Of a stretch of DNA of 64,000 bases, positions 17,108-26,138 are shown piece by piece (position 1 is the first letter of the stretch; every line of letters starts with the position of its first letter). The notes below the pieces were generated by a model. It saw only the letters and a program-made list of their open reading frames with translations. It was not told the DNA's origin and did no database searches. The DNA is from Nocardioides xinjiangensis (lineage in GTDB: Bacteria; Actinomycetota; Actinomycetes; Propionibacteriales; Nocardioidaceae): positions 1,347,977 through 1,411,976 of the forward strand of contig NZ_JAFMSY010000001.1 of the NCBI RefSeq assembly GCF_017916455.1. Reading direction: 5' to 3'. The position numbers and the translations under genes are program-made.

Positions 17108-17162
17108 CGTGTCCGGGAGGTGGTCCCCGTGCGGCGTCCGGCGCGTCGGCGAGGATGGACCG

Positions 17163-18479
17163 GTGCTCCCCCGCCTCGAGATCGTCCGCCGGACGCGGCC
17201 CGTCGACCTGGTCTCCCCCGGCTCGGTGCGCCTCGACCGGGCCTCCGGCGGCACCGTGCCGCTGCCCTCGGTGGCGCCGTACGTCGCTGCGACCACGCCC
17301 GACGTCGCCGGACCGGTCGCGCTGCACCTCGGCGGCAGCCGCCTCGCGGCCGTCGCCGACGGCGGCTCGGTGTCCCTCGACGTCGACGGCACCGACCACC
17401 GCAGCCGGCGCTTCCACCGCACGGAGTCGCCCACCGGGCTCGCGGTGACGCTCACCGGGACCCACGCCACCGCGTGGAGCCTCGAGCCCGCTGGCTGGGT
17501 GGCGCGGGCCCGGCACGACCTCCGCGAGGTGCTCGACACCCGCGAGGAGGCCGCGCTGGCCGGTCTCCAGGTCGAGCTCCCACCCGCCGGCGGCCTCGCG
17601 GGCGGCTTCGGCCAGCTGGGCCTGCGCGACGTCCGCTTCGTCACCGAGGAGGACGGCGCGCCGCTGCGCGACGGCGGCGCGCTCTGGCTGACCGCGACGT
17701 CCGCCGGGCCGGGCTTCTTCGACACCGCCCACACGAGCGTGTGGCGCCTGGACCCCGACACCCTCGACCTTGCGCACAGCGCCGACCTGTTCTTCCGGCG
17801 ACCCGACCGCCCGGGGGTCTTCGGCGACCACGCCACGCACGTCGTGCGCGCCGCCGGCCGCTGGCTGGTCGCGACGAGCACGTGGGGCGACTTCGAGGCG
17901 CCGACGACGCGCGCCGGACGTCGTACCCCGGCCGGCCTGCGGGTCACCCTCGCCGAGCCGCCCACCGGCACCGACGTGCTGCGGGGCACGCACGTCCTCG
18001 ACACCCGGGAGCTGCCGCTGCCGACCGACGGGCTGGAATCCATCGCCACGTGGGACCCGCACCTCGTGCACCGCGACGGTGGGTGGCTCGTGGGGTTCGT
18101 GAGCGCACGGCGCTTCTTCGACTTCCACCCGGCCCTTGCCGGCGGGGCCAGCCTGGAGGACCTGCGGCTGCTCGGCGCCGCCACCGACCGGCGCTCGACC
18201 GAGGGCACCACCCTCGTCGAGGTCGACGGCCGGATGGTCGTGCTCGCGAGCGACGGTCGCGACTCGAGACGTGGGCAACGCGCGCGGTTCGCGGCGTTCG
18301 ACCTCGCGATGCGCGACCTCGGGACGCTGGACGCGCCGTACCCGACGAACCTCCCCTGGCCGACCGTCGCGCGCACCGACGAAGGGTGGCTGATGGTGAC
18401 CTTCAACGGCCGGGCGGCCGGCGGGAGCCTGCTCGGCTACGGCACCCACGGCGACGTGGTGGTGATGCGGTCGCGGTGA
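17163..18479 (+). CDS. Uncharacterised protein, possibly a beta-propeller
   Basis: A 438-aa protein without a family I can name. It is rich in short beta-like strands with repeated Trp-Leu-Val turns (WLVATSTWGDF, GWLVGFVSARRFF, EGWLMVTFNGRA), each roughly 60-70 residues apart, which fits a five-bladed propeller like those of glycoside hydrolase folds. No signal peptide or membrane segment is seen. GTG 17163 is chosen because composition and strand pattern start there; the frame is open earlier only across the tRNA-Phe and its terminator. It may share a direction with vdh, 102 nt downstream. Confidence 0.65.
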   Translation: MLPRLEIVRRTRPVDLVSPGSVRLDRASGGTVPLPSVAPYVAATTPDVAGPVALHLGGSRLAAVADGGSVSLDVDGTDHRSRRFHRTESPTGLAVTLTGTHATAWSLEPAGWVARARHDLREVLDTREEAALAGLQVELPPAGGLAGGFGQLGLRDVRFVTEEDGAPLRDGGALWLTATSAGPGFFDTAHTSVWRLDPDTLDLAHSADLFFRRPDRPGVFGDHATHVVRAAGRWLVATSTWGDFEAPTTRAGRRTPAGLRVTLAEPPTGTDVLRGTHVLDTRELPLPTDGLESIATWDPHLVHRDGGWLVGFVSARRFFDFHPALAGGASLEDLRLLGAATDRRSTEGTTLVEVDGRMVVLASDGRDSRRGQRARFAAFDLAMRDLGTLDAPYPTNLPWPTVARTDEGWLMVTFNGRAAGGSLLGYGTHGDVVVMRSR

Positions 18480-18581
18480 CGGCCCGGGTCTACCCTGAGC
18501 GTGACGGCGGTCACCACCCCTCGACCGCACGACCAGGTCCGCACACCCCGCGGCCGCACCCACAGAAAAGGACCCACGAGC

Positions 18582-19670
18582 ATGTCTGGAGCACCCACCG
18601 GCGTCGACGTCTTCGAGCTCGGCACCGAGCACGAGCAGGTCGTCTTCTGCAACGACAGCGCCACCGGCCTCAGGGCCATCGTCGCCATCCACTCCACGGC
18701 CCTCGGCCCGGCCCTCGGCGGGACCCGGTTCTACCCCTACGCCAGCACCGACGACGCGATCGTCGACGTCCTGAACCTCTCGCGGGGGATGTCCTACAAG
18801 AACGCGCTCGCCGGCCTCGACCTCGGCGGCGGCAAGGCCGTCATCATCGGCGACCCGGCGGAGCTGAAGACCGAGGCCCTGCTGCGCGCCTACGGCCGCT
18901 TCGTCCAGTCGTTGGGCGGGCGCTACTTCACCGCCTGCGACGTGGGCACGTTCAGCGAGGACATGGACCACGTCGCCCGCGAGTGCGACTTCGTCACCGG
19001 CCGCACCGTCGCCCACGGCGGCGCTGGCGACAGCTCGGTGCTGACGGCGTTCGGCACCTTCCAGGGCATGCGGGCCGCCGCCGAGCAGGCGTGGGGCGAG
19101 CCCACGCTCGCGGGCCGCACCGTCGGCATCGCCGGCGTCGGCAAGGTCGGTCGCCACCTCGTGCGGCACCTCATCGAGGACGGCGCCCGGGTGGTCGTCA
19201 CCGACGTGCACGCCCCGTCGGTCGAGGCGATCCGCTCCCAGTTCCCGCAGGTCGAGGCCGTCGCGTCCACCGAGGAGCTGGTGGCGAGCGAGATCGACGT
19301 CTACGCCCCGTGCGCCATGGGCGGCGCGATCAGCGACGAGGTGCTCGACGTGCTGCGCGCCACGATCATCTGCGGCGCGGCCAACAACCAGCTCGCGCAC
19401 CCGGGCATCGAGAAGCAGATCGAGGAGCGCGGCATCCTCTACGCACCCGACTTCTGCGTGAACTCCGGTGGGGTGATCCAGGTCGCCGACGAGCTCGAGG
19501 GCTTCTCCTTCGACCGCGCCAAGCAGCGCGCCACGGGCATCTTCGACACCACTCGGCGGGTGTTCGAGCTCGCCAAGGCCGACGGCGTCACCAGCGCGGA
19601 GGCCGCCGACCGCCTGGCGGAGCGCCGCATGCGCGAGGTCGGCCGCCTGCGCGGCATCCACCTGCGCTGA
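18582..19670 (+). CDS. vdh: Leu/Val/Phe dehydrogenase (valine dehydrogenase type)
   Basis: NAD-dependent oxidative deaminase of branched-chain amino acids, 362 aa. The substrate domain contains [17 protein letters not shown] with the catalytic Lys in GGGK, preceded by [15 protein letters not shown] that binds the substrate. The nucleotide domain has the [12 protein letters not shown]ossmann motif. The C-terminal segment [11 protein letters not shown] is diagnostic of the Leu/Val/Phe group rather than glutamate dehydrogenase. ATG 18582 has AGAAAAGGA upstream. It is close in sequence to actinobacterial valine dehydrogenases, which feed branched precursors into catabolism. A terminator follows at 19692. 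Confidence 0.93.
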   Translation: MSGAPTGVDVFELGTEHEQVVFCNDSATGLRAIVAIHSTALGPALGGTRFYPYASTDDAIVDVLNLSRGMSYKNALAGLDLGGGKAVIIGDPAELKTEALLRAYGRFVQSLGGRYFTACDVGTFSEDMDHVARECDFVTGRTVAHGGAGDSSVLTAFGTFQGMRAAAEQAWGEPTLAGRTVGIAGVGKVGRHLVRHLIEDGARVVVTDVHAPSVEAIRSQFPQVEAVASTEELVASEIDVYAPCAMGGAISDEVLDVLRATIICGAANNQLAHPGIEKQIEERGILYAPDFCVNSGGVIQVADELEGFSFDRAKQRATGIFDTTRRVFELAKADGVTSAEAADRLAERRMREVGRLRGIHLR

Positions 19671-19691
19671 CCCCGCTCGCCGGCGACGGGT

Positions 19692-19725
19692 CGGCGCGTC
19701 CTCACCGTGAGGTCAGGACGCGCCG
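19692..19725 (+). terminator. Hairpin terminator after vdh
   Basis: Perfect 11-bp arms (19692-19702 and 19715-19725) around a 12-nt loop, 22 nt after the vdh stop. It lies between convergent genes and could also serve the minus-strand DUF3073 gene. Confidence 0.75.
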
Positions 19726-19828
19726 GCTCGTCGTCCCGGCGCAGCACACCCGTGCACGCTCCGCGCCGGGGCGCGGTCGTACGCCCACCCACCCGGTCCC
19801 CCCGGGTGAGGTGATCAGGTGCGATCAG

Positions 19829-20017
19829 TCAGTCTGCGCGACGACGGGGGTCGGCATAGTCCGACCACTCGTCCTCGTCGGGCTCGACCTCACTCGTGGA
19901 GTGAGTCGCCTCTCCGTGCAGCTCCTTCGCCAGCGCGCCGAAGTCCGTCTCGTGAGTCCGGTACTTCAGGTCGCGGGCAACCTTGGTCTGCTTCGCCTTC
20001 GCTCGGCCGCGCCCCAT
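19829..20017 (-). CDS. DUF3073 protein
   Basis: A 62-aa basic-to-acidic small protein that begins with MGRGRAKAKQTKVARDLKY, the hallmark of DUF3073, a short family widespread in actinobacteria with no established function. The Lys/Arg-rich front and the acidic tail (VEPDEDEWSDYADP) are both typical. ATG 20017 is chosen because the family starts with MGRGRAK; a GAGGGGG ribosome site lies nine nt upstream. The frame continues upstream into unconserved sequence. It sits just downstream of purM, as often in this order. Confidence 0.93.
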   Translation of the reverse strand: MGRGRAKAKQTKVARDLKYRTHETDFGALAKELHGEATHSTSEVEPDEDEWSDYADPRRRAD

Positions 20018-20173
20018 AGGGTCGACCCCCTCGCACACTTGGCCGGGGCTGTCGAGGAGCTCCCCGACGCACCCGGTCTGAACGGTTACATATCGTGGGG
20101 ACAACGCTACCTGAGGGGTGGCTGTTCCCGCACACCGTGGTCCGGCATTTCGCGGGTGAAAGTTGCCCGCGTC

Positions 20174-21259
20174 TCACCAGCCGGGGTGCTGGCCCTCCAG
20201 CAGGACCCGCCCGCCGTCGTCGGCGTCGATGCGCGCCTCGCCCGCGACCCAGGCCCGGATGCCGTGACCGGCGAGCACCGAGATGGCCGTGTCGACGGCG
20301 TCCGGCGGTGTCAGCGACACCATCCCGACGCCGCAGTTGAGGGTGGCCTCGAGGTCGGCCTGCGGCACGTCCCCGACGCGGCGTACGACGTCGAAGACCG
20401 GCTGCGGCGTCCACGTGGAGCGGTCGATCCGCACCGACAGCTCCGCGGGCAGCACGCGCTCGAGGTTCGCCGCCAGGCCGCCGCCGGTGACGTGCGACAT
20501 CGCGTGCGTCTCGGTGCGCTCGGCGAGGTCGAGGCAGGCCTTGGCGTAGATGCGGGTCGGCTCGAGCAGCTCCTCGCCGAGGGTGCGGCCGAAGTCGTCG
20601 ACCTGCCGGTCGACCGTCCACCCGGCCTGCTGCAGCAGCACGTGGCGCACCAGCGAGTAGCCGTTGGAGTGCAGGCCGCTGGCCTCCATCGCGATCACCA
20701 CGTCACCGGGCCGGACGCGGCCGGGACCGAGCAGCTTGCTCGCCTCGACGACCCCGGTCGTGGCGCCCGCGACGTCGTAGTCGTCTGGGCCGAGCAGGCC
20801 GGGGTGCTCCGCGGTCTCGCCGCCGATGAGCGCGCAGCCGGCGACCACGCACGCCTCGGCGATGCCCTTGACGATCGCGGCGATGCGCTCGGGCACGACG
20901 CGGCCGCACGCGATGTAGTCGGTCATGAACAGCGGCTCCGCGCCGCACACCACGAGGTCGTCGACGACCATGCCCACGAGGTCGAAGCCGATCGTGTCGT
21001 GGACGTCCATCAGCTGGGCGATGGCGACCTTGGTGCCGACCCCGTCGGTCGACGTGGCGAGCAGCGGCGCCTGGTAGCCGGTGAGCGCCGAGGCGTCGAA
21101 GAGGCCGGCGAACCCGCCGAGCCCGCCGATCATCTCGGGCCGGCGCGCCTTCTCGACCCAGCCCTTCATGAGGTCGATGGCGCGGTCGGCCGCCTCGATG
21201 GAGACCCCGGCAGCGGCGTAGGCGCCCTCGGTCTGGGCACTGTCGTGCTGCTCGGTCAC
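20174..21259 (-). CDS. purM: Phosphoribosylformylglycinamidine cyclo-ligase (AIR synthetase)
   Basis: Fifth step of purine synthesis: ATP-dependent ring closure of FGAM to AIR. It is 361 aa, full length. Seen motifs are YAAAGVSIEAADRAI at the start, STDGVGTKVAIA with the ATP-binding Asp, and GGETAEHPG in the middle. GTG 21259 has GAGGAGA upstream. It follows purF by 39 nt on the same strand, so the two are probably one transcript, with DUF3073 downstream. Confidence 0.97.
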   Translation of the reverse strand: MTEQHDSAQTEGAYAAAGVSIEAADRAIDLMKGWVEKARRPEMIGGLGGFAGLFDASALTGYQAPLLATSTDGVGTKVAIAQLMDVHDTIGFDLVGMVVDDLVVCGAEPLFMTDYIACGRVVPERIAAIVKGIAEACVVAGCALIGGETAEHPGLLGPDDYDVAGATTGVVEASKLLGPGRVRPGDVVIAMEASGLHSNGYSLVRHVLLQQAGWTVDRQVDDFGRTLGEELLEPTRIYAKACLDLAERTETHAMSHVTGGGLAANLERVLPAELSVRIDRSTWTPQPVFDVVRRVGDVPQADLEATLNCGVGMVSLTPPDAVDTAISVLAGHGIRAWVAGEARIDADDGGRVLLEGQHPGW

Positions 21260-21298
21260 GGCTCTCCTCGGTGTGGGGGGCGGGTGGCGGCGTGCGGG

Positions 21299-22837
21299 TC
21301 AGGGGTTGTTGAGGACCGGCAGCGCCCGGCCCATCGTGGGCGACTGCAGGGTCGCCTCGAGCAGGTGCTTGCCGAGCAGGCTCTCGTCGGGCAGCTCGAT
21401 GGGGTACTCACCGGTGAAGCAGGCCTGGCACAGGCGCTCGGCCGGCTGGCCGGTGGCCTCGACCATGCCCTCGAGCGAGATGTAGCCGAGGCTGTCGGCC
21501 CCGACGCTCGCGGCGATCTCGTCGACGTCGAGGCCGTTGGCGATGAGCTCGGCGCGCGTGGCGAAGTCGATGCCGTAGAAGCACGGCCACTTCACCGGCG
21601 GGCTGGAGATCCGCACGTGCACCTCGAGGGCACCGGCCTCGCGGAGCATCCGCACCTGGGCGCGCTGGGTGTTGCCGCGCACGATCGAGTCGTCGACGAC
21701 GACGACGCGCTTGCCGCGGATCATGTGCTCGAGCGCGTTGAGCTTGAGCCGGATGCCGAGCTGGCGCAGCGTCTGGCTCGGCTGGATGAACGTGCGTCCG
21801 ACGTAGGCGTTCTTGACGAAGCCCTGTCCGAAGGGGATGCCGGACTCGGCGGCGTACCCGGACGCGGCGGGGGTGCCGGACTCGGGCACCGGCATGACGA
21901 GGTCGGCCTCGACCGGGAACTCGCGCGCCAGCCGGCGGCCCATCTCGACGCGCGCCTCGTGGACGTTGCGGCCGCTGATCGTGGCGTCGGGGCGGGCGAG
22001 GTAGACGTACTCGAACACGCACCCCTTGCGCGCGGGCTCGGCGAAGGTGTGGGAGCGCAGGCCGTTCTCGTCGATGACGATCATCTCGCCGGGCTCGACC
22101 TCGCGGACCACGCTGGCGCCGATGGTGGCGAGCGCGGCGTCCTCGCTGGCGACGACCCAGCCGCGGTCGAGGCGCCCCAGCACCAGCGGCCGGATGCCCT
22201 GCGGGTCGCGGGCGGCGTACAGCGTGTGCTCGTTCATCCAGACGAAGCAGAAGGCACCCCGCAGCTGGGGCAGCACCTCGAGGGCGCGCTGCTCGAGGCT
22301 GGTGTCCGGGTGGTGCGCGAGGAGCGCGGTGACCAGGCTGGTGTCGTTGGTCGCCTCGACGCCCTTGATGTCGAGCTCGCCGGCCGCTCCGGGCAGCTCC
22401 GCGACCTTCTCGCGCAGCTCGTGGGTGTTGATGAGGTTGCCGTTGTGGCCGAGCGCGATCGACCCCTCGACGGTGGGCCGGAAGGTCGGCTGGGCGTTGT
22501 GCCACGTCGAGGCGCCGGTCGTGGAGTAGCGCGAGTGGCCGATCGCGAGGTGGCCCTTCAGCGAGTCGAGGGTCGACTCGTCGAAGACCTGCGAGACCAG
22601 GCCCATGTCCTTGTAGACGAGGATCTGGCGCCCGTTGCTGACCGCGATGCCCGCGGACTCCTGGCCGCGGTGCTGGAGGGCGTACAGCCCGAAGTAGGTC
22701 AGCTTGGCGACGTCCTCACCGGGGGCCCAGACGCCGAAGACGCCGCACGCGTCCTGCGGGCCCTGGTCGTGGGGGTCGATCGCCGTGGTCAGGCGGCCGT
22801 CGCCGCCCTTCCGCTTGCTCGTCGGCTGGGGCACCAC
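21299..22837 (-). CDS. purF: Amidophosphoribosyltransferase
   Basis: First committed step of purine synthesis: PRPP plus glutamine to phosphoribosylamine. It has an N-terminal class II glutaminase domain whose nucleophile is C31 in DACGVFG. The 30 residues before it form a propeptide that must be cleaved. The C-terminal phosphoribosyltransferase domain has the PRPP motif VVVDDSIVRGNT. The length of 512 aa is normal. The Cys ligands expected for an iron-sulfur cluster in actinobacterial PurF are consistent with the late Cys residues (PCFYG, LCQACF). The start is GTG 22837, with a second GTG directly after it. Confidence 0.97.
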   Translation of the reverse strand: MVPQPTSKRKGGDGRLTTAIDPHDQGPQDACGVFGVWAPGEDVAKLTYFGLYALQHRGQESAGIAVSNGRQILVYKDMGLVSQVFDESTLDSLKGHLAIGHSRYSTTGASTWHNAQPTFRPTVEGSIALGHNGNLINTHELREKVAELPGAAGELDIKGVEATNDTSLVTALLAHHPDTSLEQRALEVLPQLRGAFCFVWMNEHTLYAARDPQGIRPLVLGRLDRGWVVASEDAALATIGASVVREVEPGEMIVIDENGLRSHTFAEPARKGCVFEYVYLARPDATISGRNVHEARVEMGRRLAREFPVEADLVMPVPESGTPAASGYAAESGIPFGQGFVKNAYVGRTFIQPSQTLRQLGIRLKLNALEHMIRGKRVVVVDDSIVRGNTQRAQVRMLREAGALEVHVRISSPPVKWPCFYGIDFATRAELIANGLDVDEIAASVGADSLGYISLEGMVEATGQPAERLCQACFTGEYPIELPDESLLGKHLLEATLQSPTMGRALPVLNNP

Positions 22838-22893
22838 CCCAGTCTACGGCCGATCGCGCCGCAGCCCCCAGTCGCCGCCGGGCCCCCGCGTCG

Positions 22894-23934
22894 TCAGGTG
22901 TCGGGCAGCAGGCCGCGCAGGCGGTGCAGGGCCAGCCGGGCCGCGGCCCGCCCCGAGGCGGGGAGCGGCACGACGTCGAGCAGGGCGTTGCCGCGCGCCC
23001 ACGCGGGATCGGACGGCAGCCCGCCCTCGGGGCCGGCGTACATCGGCGTGAGCGCACGCCGTACGGCCTCGTCGAGCCCGAGCAGCGGTCCGCCGGTGCG
23101 CGGCTGCCAGGTGTGGGCGGGCCGGCAGACCATGTCGTGGTGCAGGGACTCGACGAGGGCGGTCACGGTGTGGAACGGCGCCGTGGTGACCAGCGCGGTC
23201 GCGAGCCCGACGAGCCCGGTCGGCGCGACCGGCGCCGGGAGTCGCAGCCGCGCGAGACGTGCCTCCTGGCCGCAGAGGGCCAGCAGGTCGGGATACTCGA
23301 CGACGTCCGGCCCGCCGAGGTCGACCGCGCCGCGTGGGCCGTCGTCGCCCAGCGCCTCGCGGATCGCGCGCAGCACGTCGGAGACCGCCACCGGCTGCAC
23401 CCGGCTGCGCATCCATGCCGGGACCGGCTGCACGAGGAACAGCGTCGCGACCTGCCGCACGATCTCGAACGACGTGGAGCCGGCGCCGATGACGACCCCG
23501 GCCCGGAGCGCCACCGCACCGTCGGTCGAGGCCAGCAGGATCCGCTCGACCTCGAGCCGGGACGCGATGTGCGCCGACAGCTCGGGCTCGGGCACGTCGG
23601 GCACAAGACCGGAGAGGTAGACCAAGCGGCTCACGTCGCTGTCGGCGACGGCATCGGCGACCGTCCGGGCGCCGACGCGGTCGCGGTCGGGGAAGTTGGG
23701 GCGATCGAGGGAGTGGACGAGGTAGACGACGGCGTCCACGTCGCGGACCACCTCCGTCACGGGCACGGGGTCGGTGACGTCGCACTGGACGGCCCGGACG
23801 CGGTCGTCCCAGCCGAAGCGGTCCGGTCGGGGCGGGGAGGAGGAGGCCGCGACGACGTCGTGCCCACGCTCGACGAGGTGCGGCACGAGCCGCGAGCCGA
23901 CGTACCCCGTGGCGCCGAGCACCAGGATCCTCAT
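22894..23934 (-). CDS. NAD(P)-binding epimerase-like protein (atypical SDR)
   Basis: A 346-aa protein beginning with LVLGATGYVGSRL, the NAD(P)-binding glycine motif GxxGxxG of atypical short-chain dehydrogenases. An N-terminal Rossmann domain is followed by an alpha/beta C-terminal half with VYLVHSL in place of a clear YxxxK catalytic pair, so activity is not certain. Related proteins act as quinone- or nucleoside-diphosphate-sugar binding oxidoreductases. Its ATG overlaps the stop of the upstream SRPBCC gene by 4 nt (ATGA), so the two are translated together. Confidence 0.85.
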   Translation of the reverse strand: MRILVLGATGYVGSRLVPHLVERGHDVVAASSSPPRPDRFGWDDRVRAVQCDVTDPVPVTEVVRDVDAVVYLVHSLDRPNFPDRDRVGARTVADAVADSDVSRLVYLSGLVPDVPEPELSAHIASRLEVERILLASTDGAVALRAGVVIGAGSTSFEIVRQVATLFLVQPVPAWMRSRVQPVAVSDVLRAIREALGDDGPRGAVDLGGPDVVEYPDLLALCGQEARLARLRLPAPVAPTGLVGLATALVTTAPFHTVTALVESLHHDMVCRPAHTWQPRTGGPLLGLDEAVRRALTPMYAGPEGGLPSDPAWARGNALLDVVPLPASGRAAARLALHRLRGLLPDT

Positions 23935-24398
23935 GCCTCCCCCAGGTGCCGGAGCAGGTTGCGGGAGAAGACCGCGCCCATGTGCTTGACCACGCCCGCC
24001 ATCACCCGCTCGACGGCCGGACGTACCAGCGCCGGGAGCGGGAGGGTGCAGGCGATCTGCAGGTCGATGCTGACCTCGGTGCCCCCGCCGGGGTGGTCGG
24101 CGAGGACGTACGTCCCCATCACCGACGTCATCTCGTCGGGCTTGTCGGGGTCGTGGGTGAACACGATCCGCTCCTGCGGGTGCAGGTCCATCACCTCGGT
24201 GAACGTCGGCGCGACCGAGACGCCGAGCACGGGGATCATGCCCATCCGCCAGGTCCAGCGGTCGCCGTCGACCTCGATGCCGGTGACGTAGGGCGTCATC
24301 CGCGCAATCAGGGCCGGGTCCGTCAGGGCCGCCCAGACCTCGCTCCGAGCGGAGCGCAGCACCGCCGAGGAGCGGTCGCGGGCACGGAACGTCGCCAT
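23931..24398 (-). CDS. SRPBCC-family (polyketide cyclase/lipid-binding fold) protein
   Basis: A 155-aa helix-grip fold protein: N-terminal strand with a helix (RSARSEVWAALTDPALIARM), a curved beta sheet in the middle (EVDGDRWTWRMGMIPVLG) and a long C-terminal helix (RPAVERVMAGVVKHMGAVFS). Such proteins bind hydrophobic ligands, and a few are cyclases or hydratases. Overlap with the downstream SDR-like gene suggests a two-gene unit that may handle a lipid or quinone. The start ATG 24398 lies 54 nt from the four-copy repeat array at 24453, so its promoter must be in or beside that array. Confidence 0.82.
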   Translation of the reverse strand: MATFRARDRSSAVLRSARSEVWAALTDPALIARMTPYVTGIEVDGDRWTWRMGMIPVLGVSVAPTFTEVMDLHPQERIVFTHDPDKPDEMTSVMGTYVLADHPGGGTEVSIDLQIACTLPLPALVRPAVERVMAGVVKHMGAVFSRNLLRHLGEA

Positions 24399-24452
24399 GG
24401 CGCCACGCTACCGACGGGTTCCAGCGCTCCGCGGTCTGGCGTCGCCGGGGGC

Positions 24453-24728
24453 GCGGTGCGTGAGGCAGGTTTTGAGGCGCCAGAACGTGCGTGACGCACC
24501 GCTCGGGCAGGGGCCGCCCGGGGAGCGGTGCGTGAGGCAGGTTTTGAGGCGCCAGAACGTGCGTGACGCACCGCTCGGGCAGGGGTCGTGCGCGCAGCGG
24601 TGCGTGAGGCAGGTTCCGAGGCGGCAGAACCTGCGTGACGCACCGCTCGGGCAGGGGTCGGCCGGGGAGCGGTGCGTGAGGCAGGTTTTGAGGCGCCAGA
24701 ACGTGCGTGACGCACCGCTCGGGCAGGC
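24453..24728. repeat. Array of four 72-bp units, each an imperfect palindrome of 50 bp plus spacer
   Basis: Units begin at 24453, 24525, 24597 and 24669, exactly 72 bp apart. Each opens with GCGGTGCGT and ends the palindrome with ACGCACCGC, followed by a spacer of about 22 bp. Units 1, 2 and 4 share the same 50-bp core; unit 3 differs at a few positions. The array fills most of the 331-bp gap between the M20 peptidase stop (24730-24732) and the SRPBCC start (24398); no gene is supported in this gap. Open frames crossing it on both strands exist only because 72 is a multiple of three. Confidence 0.92.
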
Positions 24729-24729
24729 G

Positions 24730-26094
24730 TCAGCCGCGCGGCAGCTCGCCGAGGTTGCGCAGCAGCAGGGCCTCGGCCTTGACGACCTTCTCGAACTCGG
24801 CGAGGTGCAGGCCCTCGTTGGCGCCGTGGGCGCGGGTGTCGGGGTCCTCGACGCCGGTGACCAGGACGCTGGCCTCGGGGAACGCCTCGAGGAACTCCGC
24901 GATGAACGGGATCGAGCCGCCGACGCCCATGTCGACCGGGGCGGTGCCGTCCCAGGCCTCGGCGAACGCGGCCCGCGCGGCGTCGTACGCCGGACCGCTG
25001 GCGTCGATCTGCGTGGCCTCGCCGGTGTCGACGACCGTCGTGGTGAGGGTCGCTCCCCAGGGCGTGTGCTCCTCGAGGTGCGCCTGCAGGCGCGCCACCG
25101 CGTTGGCGGTGGTGTCCCCGGGCGCGATGCGCATGCTGATGCGGCAGCGGGCGGCGGGGACGAGGGTGTTCGAGGCTCCCTCGACCTTGGGCGCGTCGAA
25201 GCCGGTGATGGTGATCGACGGCTTGGTCCAGAGGCGCTCGACGATCGGGCCGGAGCCGATCCACTCGACGCCGTCGGCGGCGCCGGACTCCGCACGCAGG
25301 CGGGCCTCGGGGTACTCCACGTCGGCCGCGGGGCCGGAGTGCAGGCCCTCGACGGCGACGTTGCCGGCGTCGTCGACCAGGGTCGCGACGACGCGGCTGA
25401 GGGTGAGGATGGAGTCGGGCACCAGGCCACCCCACATGCCGCTGTGCACGGCGTGGGTGAGGGTGCGCACCTCCACGTCCATGCGCACCAGGCCGCGCAG
25501 GCTGGTCGTGAGGGCCGGCTCACCGATGTCCCAGTTGCCGGAGTCGGCGATGACGATGACGTCGGCGGCGAGCCGCTCCTTGTGCGCCTCCAACAGCTCG
25601 ACGAGGGTGTCGGAGCCGACCTCCTCCTCGCCCTCGATGAACATGACGAGGTTGACCGGCAGGTCGTCGCCGAAGATGCGGACCGCGCCGAGGTGGGCGG
25701 CGATGCCGGCCTTGTCGTCGGCGGCGCCGCGCGCGTACAGCCGGACGTCGCCGCGCCCGTCCTCACGCTCCGTGGGCTCCCAGGGCGGGGAGTCCCAGTC
25801 GGCGTGGTCGTTCTCGGGCTGCACGTCGTGATGGGCGTAGAGCAGCACCGTCGGCGCGCCCTCGGGGCCCGCCTTGCGCGCGATGACGGCCGGGGGCGCA
25901 CCGTCGTGGGCACGCACGATCTCGGCCTCGAACCCCTCGGCCGCGAACAGGTCGCGGGTGGCCTCGGCGCTGCGCTCGACCTCGCCGGCCCGGGCGGGGT
26001 CGGCGGAGACGGACTCGATGCGGATCAGGTCCTCGAGGTCGCGGCGGATGCCGGGCATGACCTCGGCGAGGCGAGCGGCGATGTCGACAGTCAT
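24730..26094 (-). CDS. M20-family metallodipeptidase
   Basis: Zinc-dependent exopeptidase/dipeptidase of about 454 aa, cytoplasmic. The metal-binding His is in LLYAHHDVQ, the bridging Asp in GAADDKAG and the catalytic Glu in FIEGEEEVGS. A dimerisation lid domain sits in the middle (about residues 200-320). This subgroup is annotated as dipeptidase in actinobacteria; the substrate is not defined. ATG 26094 is preferred over GTG 26100. There is no obvious ribosome site. It is downstream of gntR by 44 nt and ends at the 72-bp repeat array. Confidence 0.9.
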   Translation of the reverse strand: MTVDIAARLAEVMPGIRRDLEDLIRIESVSADPARAGEVERSAEATRDLFAAEGFEAEIVRAHDGAPPAVIARKAGPEGAPTVLLYAHHDVQPENDHADWDSPPWEPTEREDGRGDVRLYARGAADDKAGIAAHLGAVRIFGDDLPVNLVMFIEGEEEVGSDTLVELLEAHKERLAADVIVIADSGNWDIGEPALTTSLRGLVRMDVEVRTLTHAVHSGMWGGLVPDSILTLSRVVATLVDDAGNVAVEGLHSGPAADVEYPEARLRAESGAADGVEWIGSGPIVERLWTKPSITITGFDAPKVEGASNTLVPAARCRISMRIAPGDTTANAVARLQAHLEEHTPWGATLTTTVVDTGEATQIDASGPAYDAARAAFAEAWDGTAPVDMGVGGSIPFIAEFLEAFPEASVLVTGVEDPDTRAHGANEGLHLAEFEKVVKAEALLLRNLGELPRG

Positions 26095-26138
26095 GCGCAC
26101 ACCCTAGGAGCAGGTGACGGGACGACGGCGAGGCGGGC

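Noticed and set aside
16961..23620. A 6.6-kb open frame on the plus strand
   Set aside because: It crosses tRNA-Phe, a terminator, vdh and the minus-strand purM and purF genes. It is open only because high-GC sequence seldom forms stops; there is no protein homology in it.
24453..24728. CRISPR array
   Set aside because: Units of 72 bp with almost the whole unit repeated, spacers of 22 bp that are themselves similar, only four copies, and no cas genes.
24323..25435. Minus-strand frame encoding repeated Ala/Arg peptides across the 72-bp array
   Set aside because: The 72-bp period keeps every frame open. The sequence is palindromic and lies after the M20 stop codon; coding is not supported.
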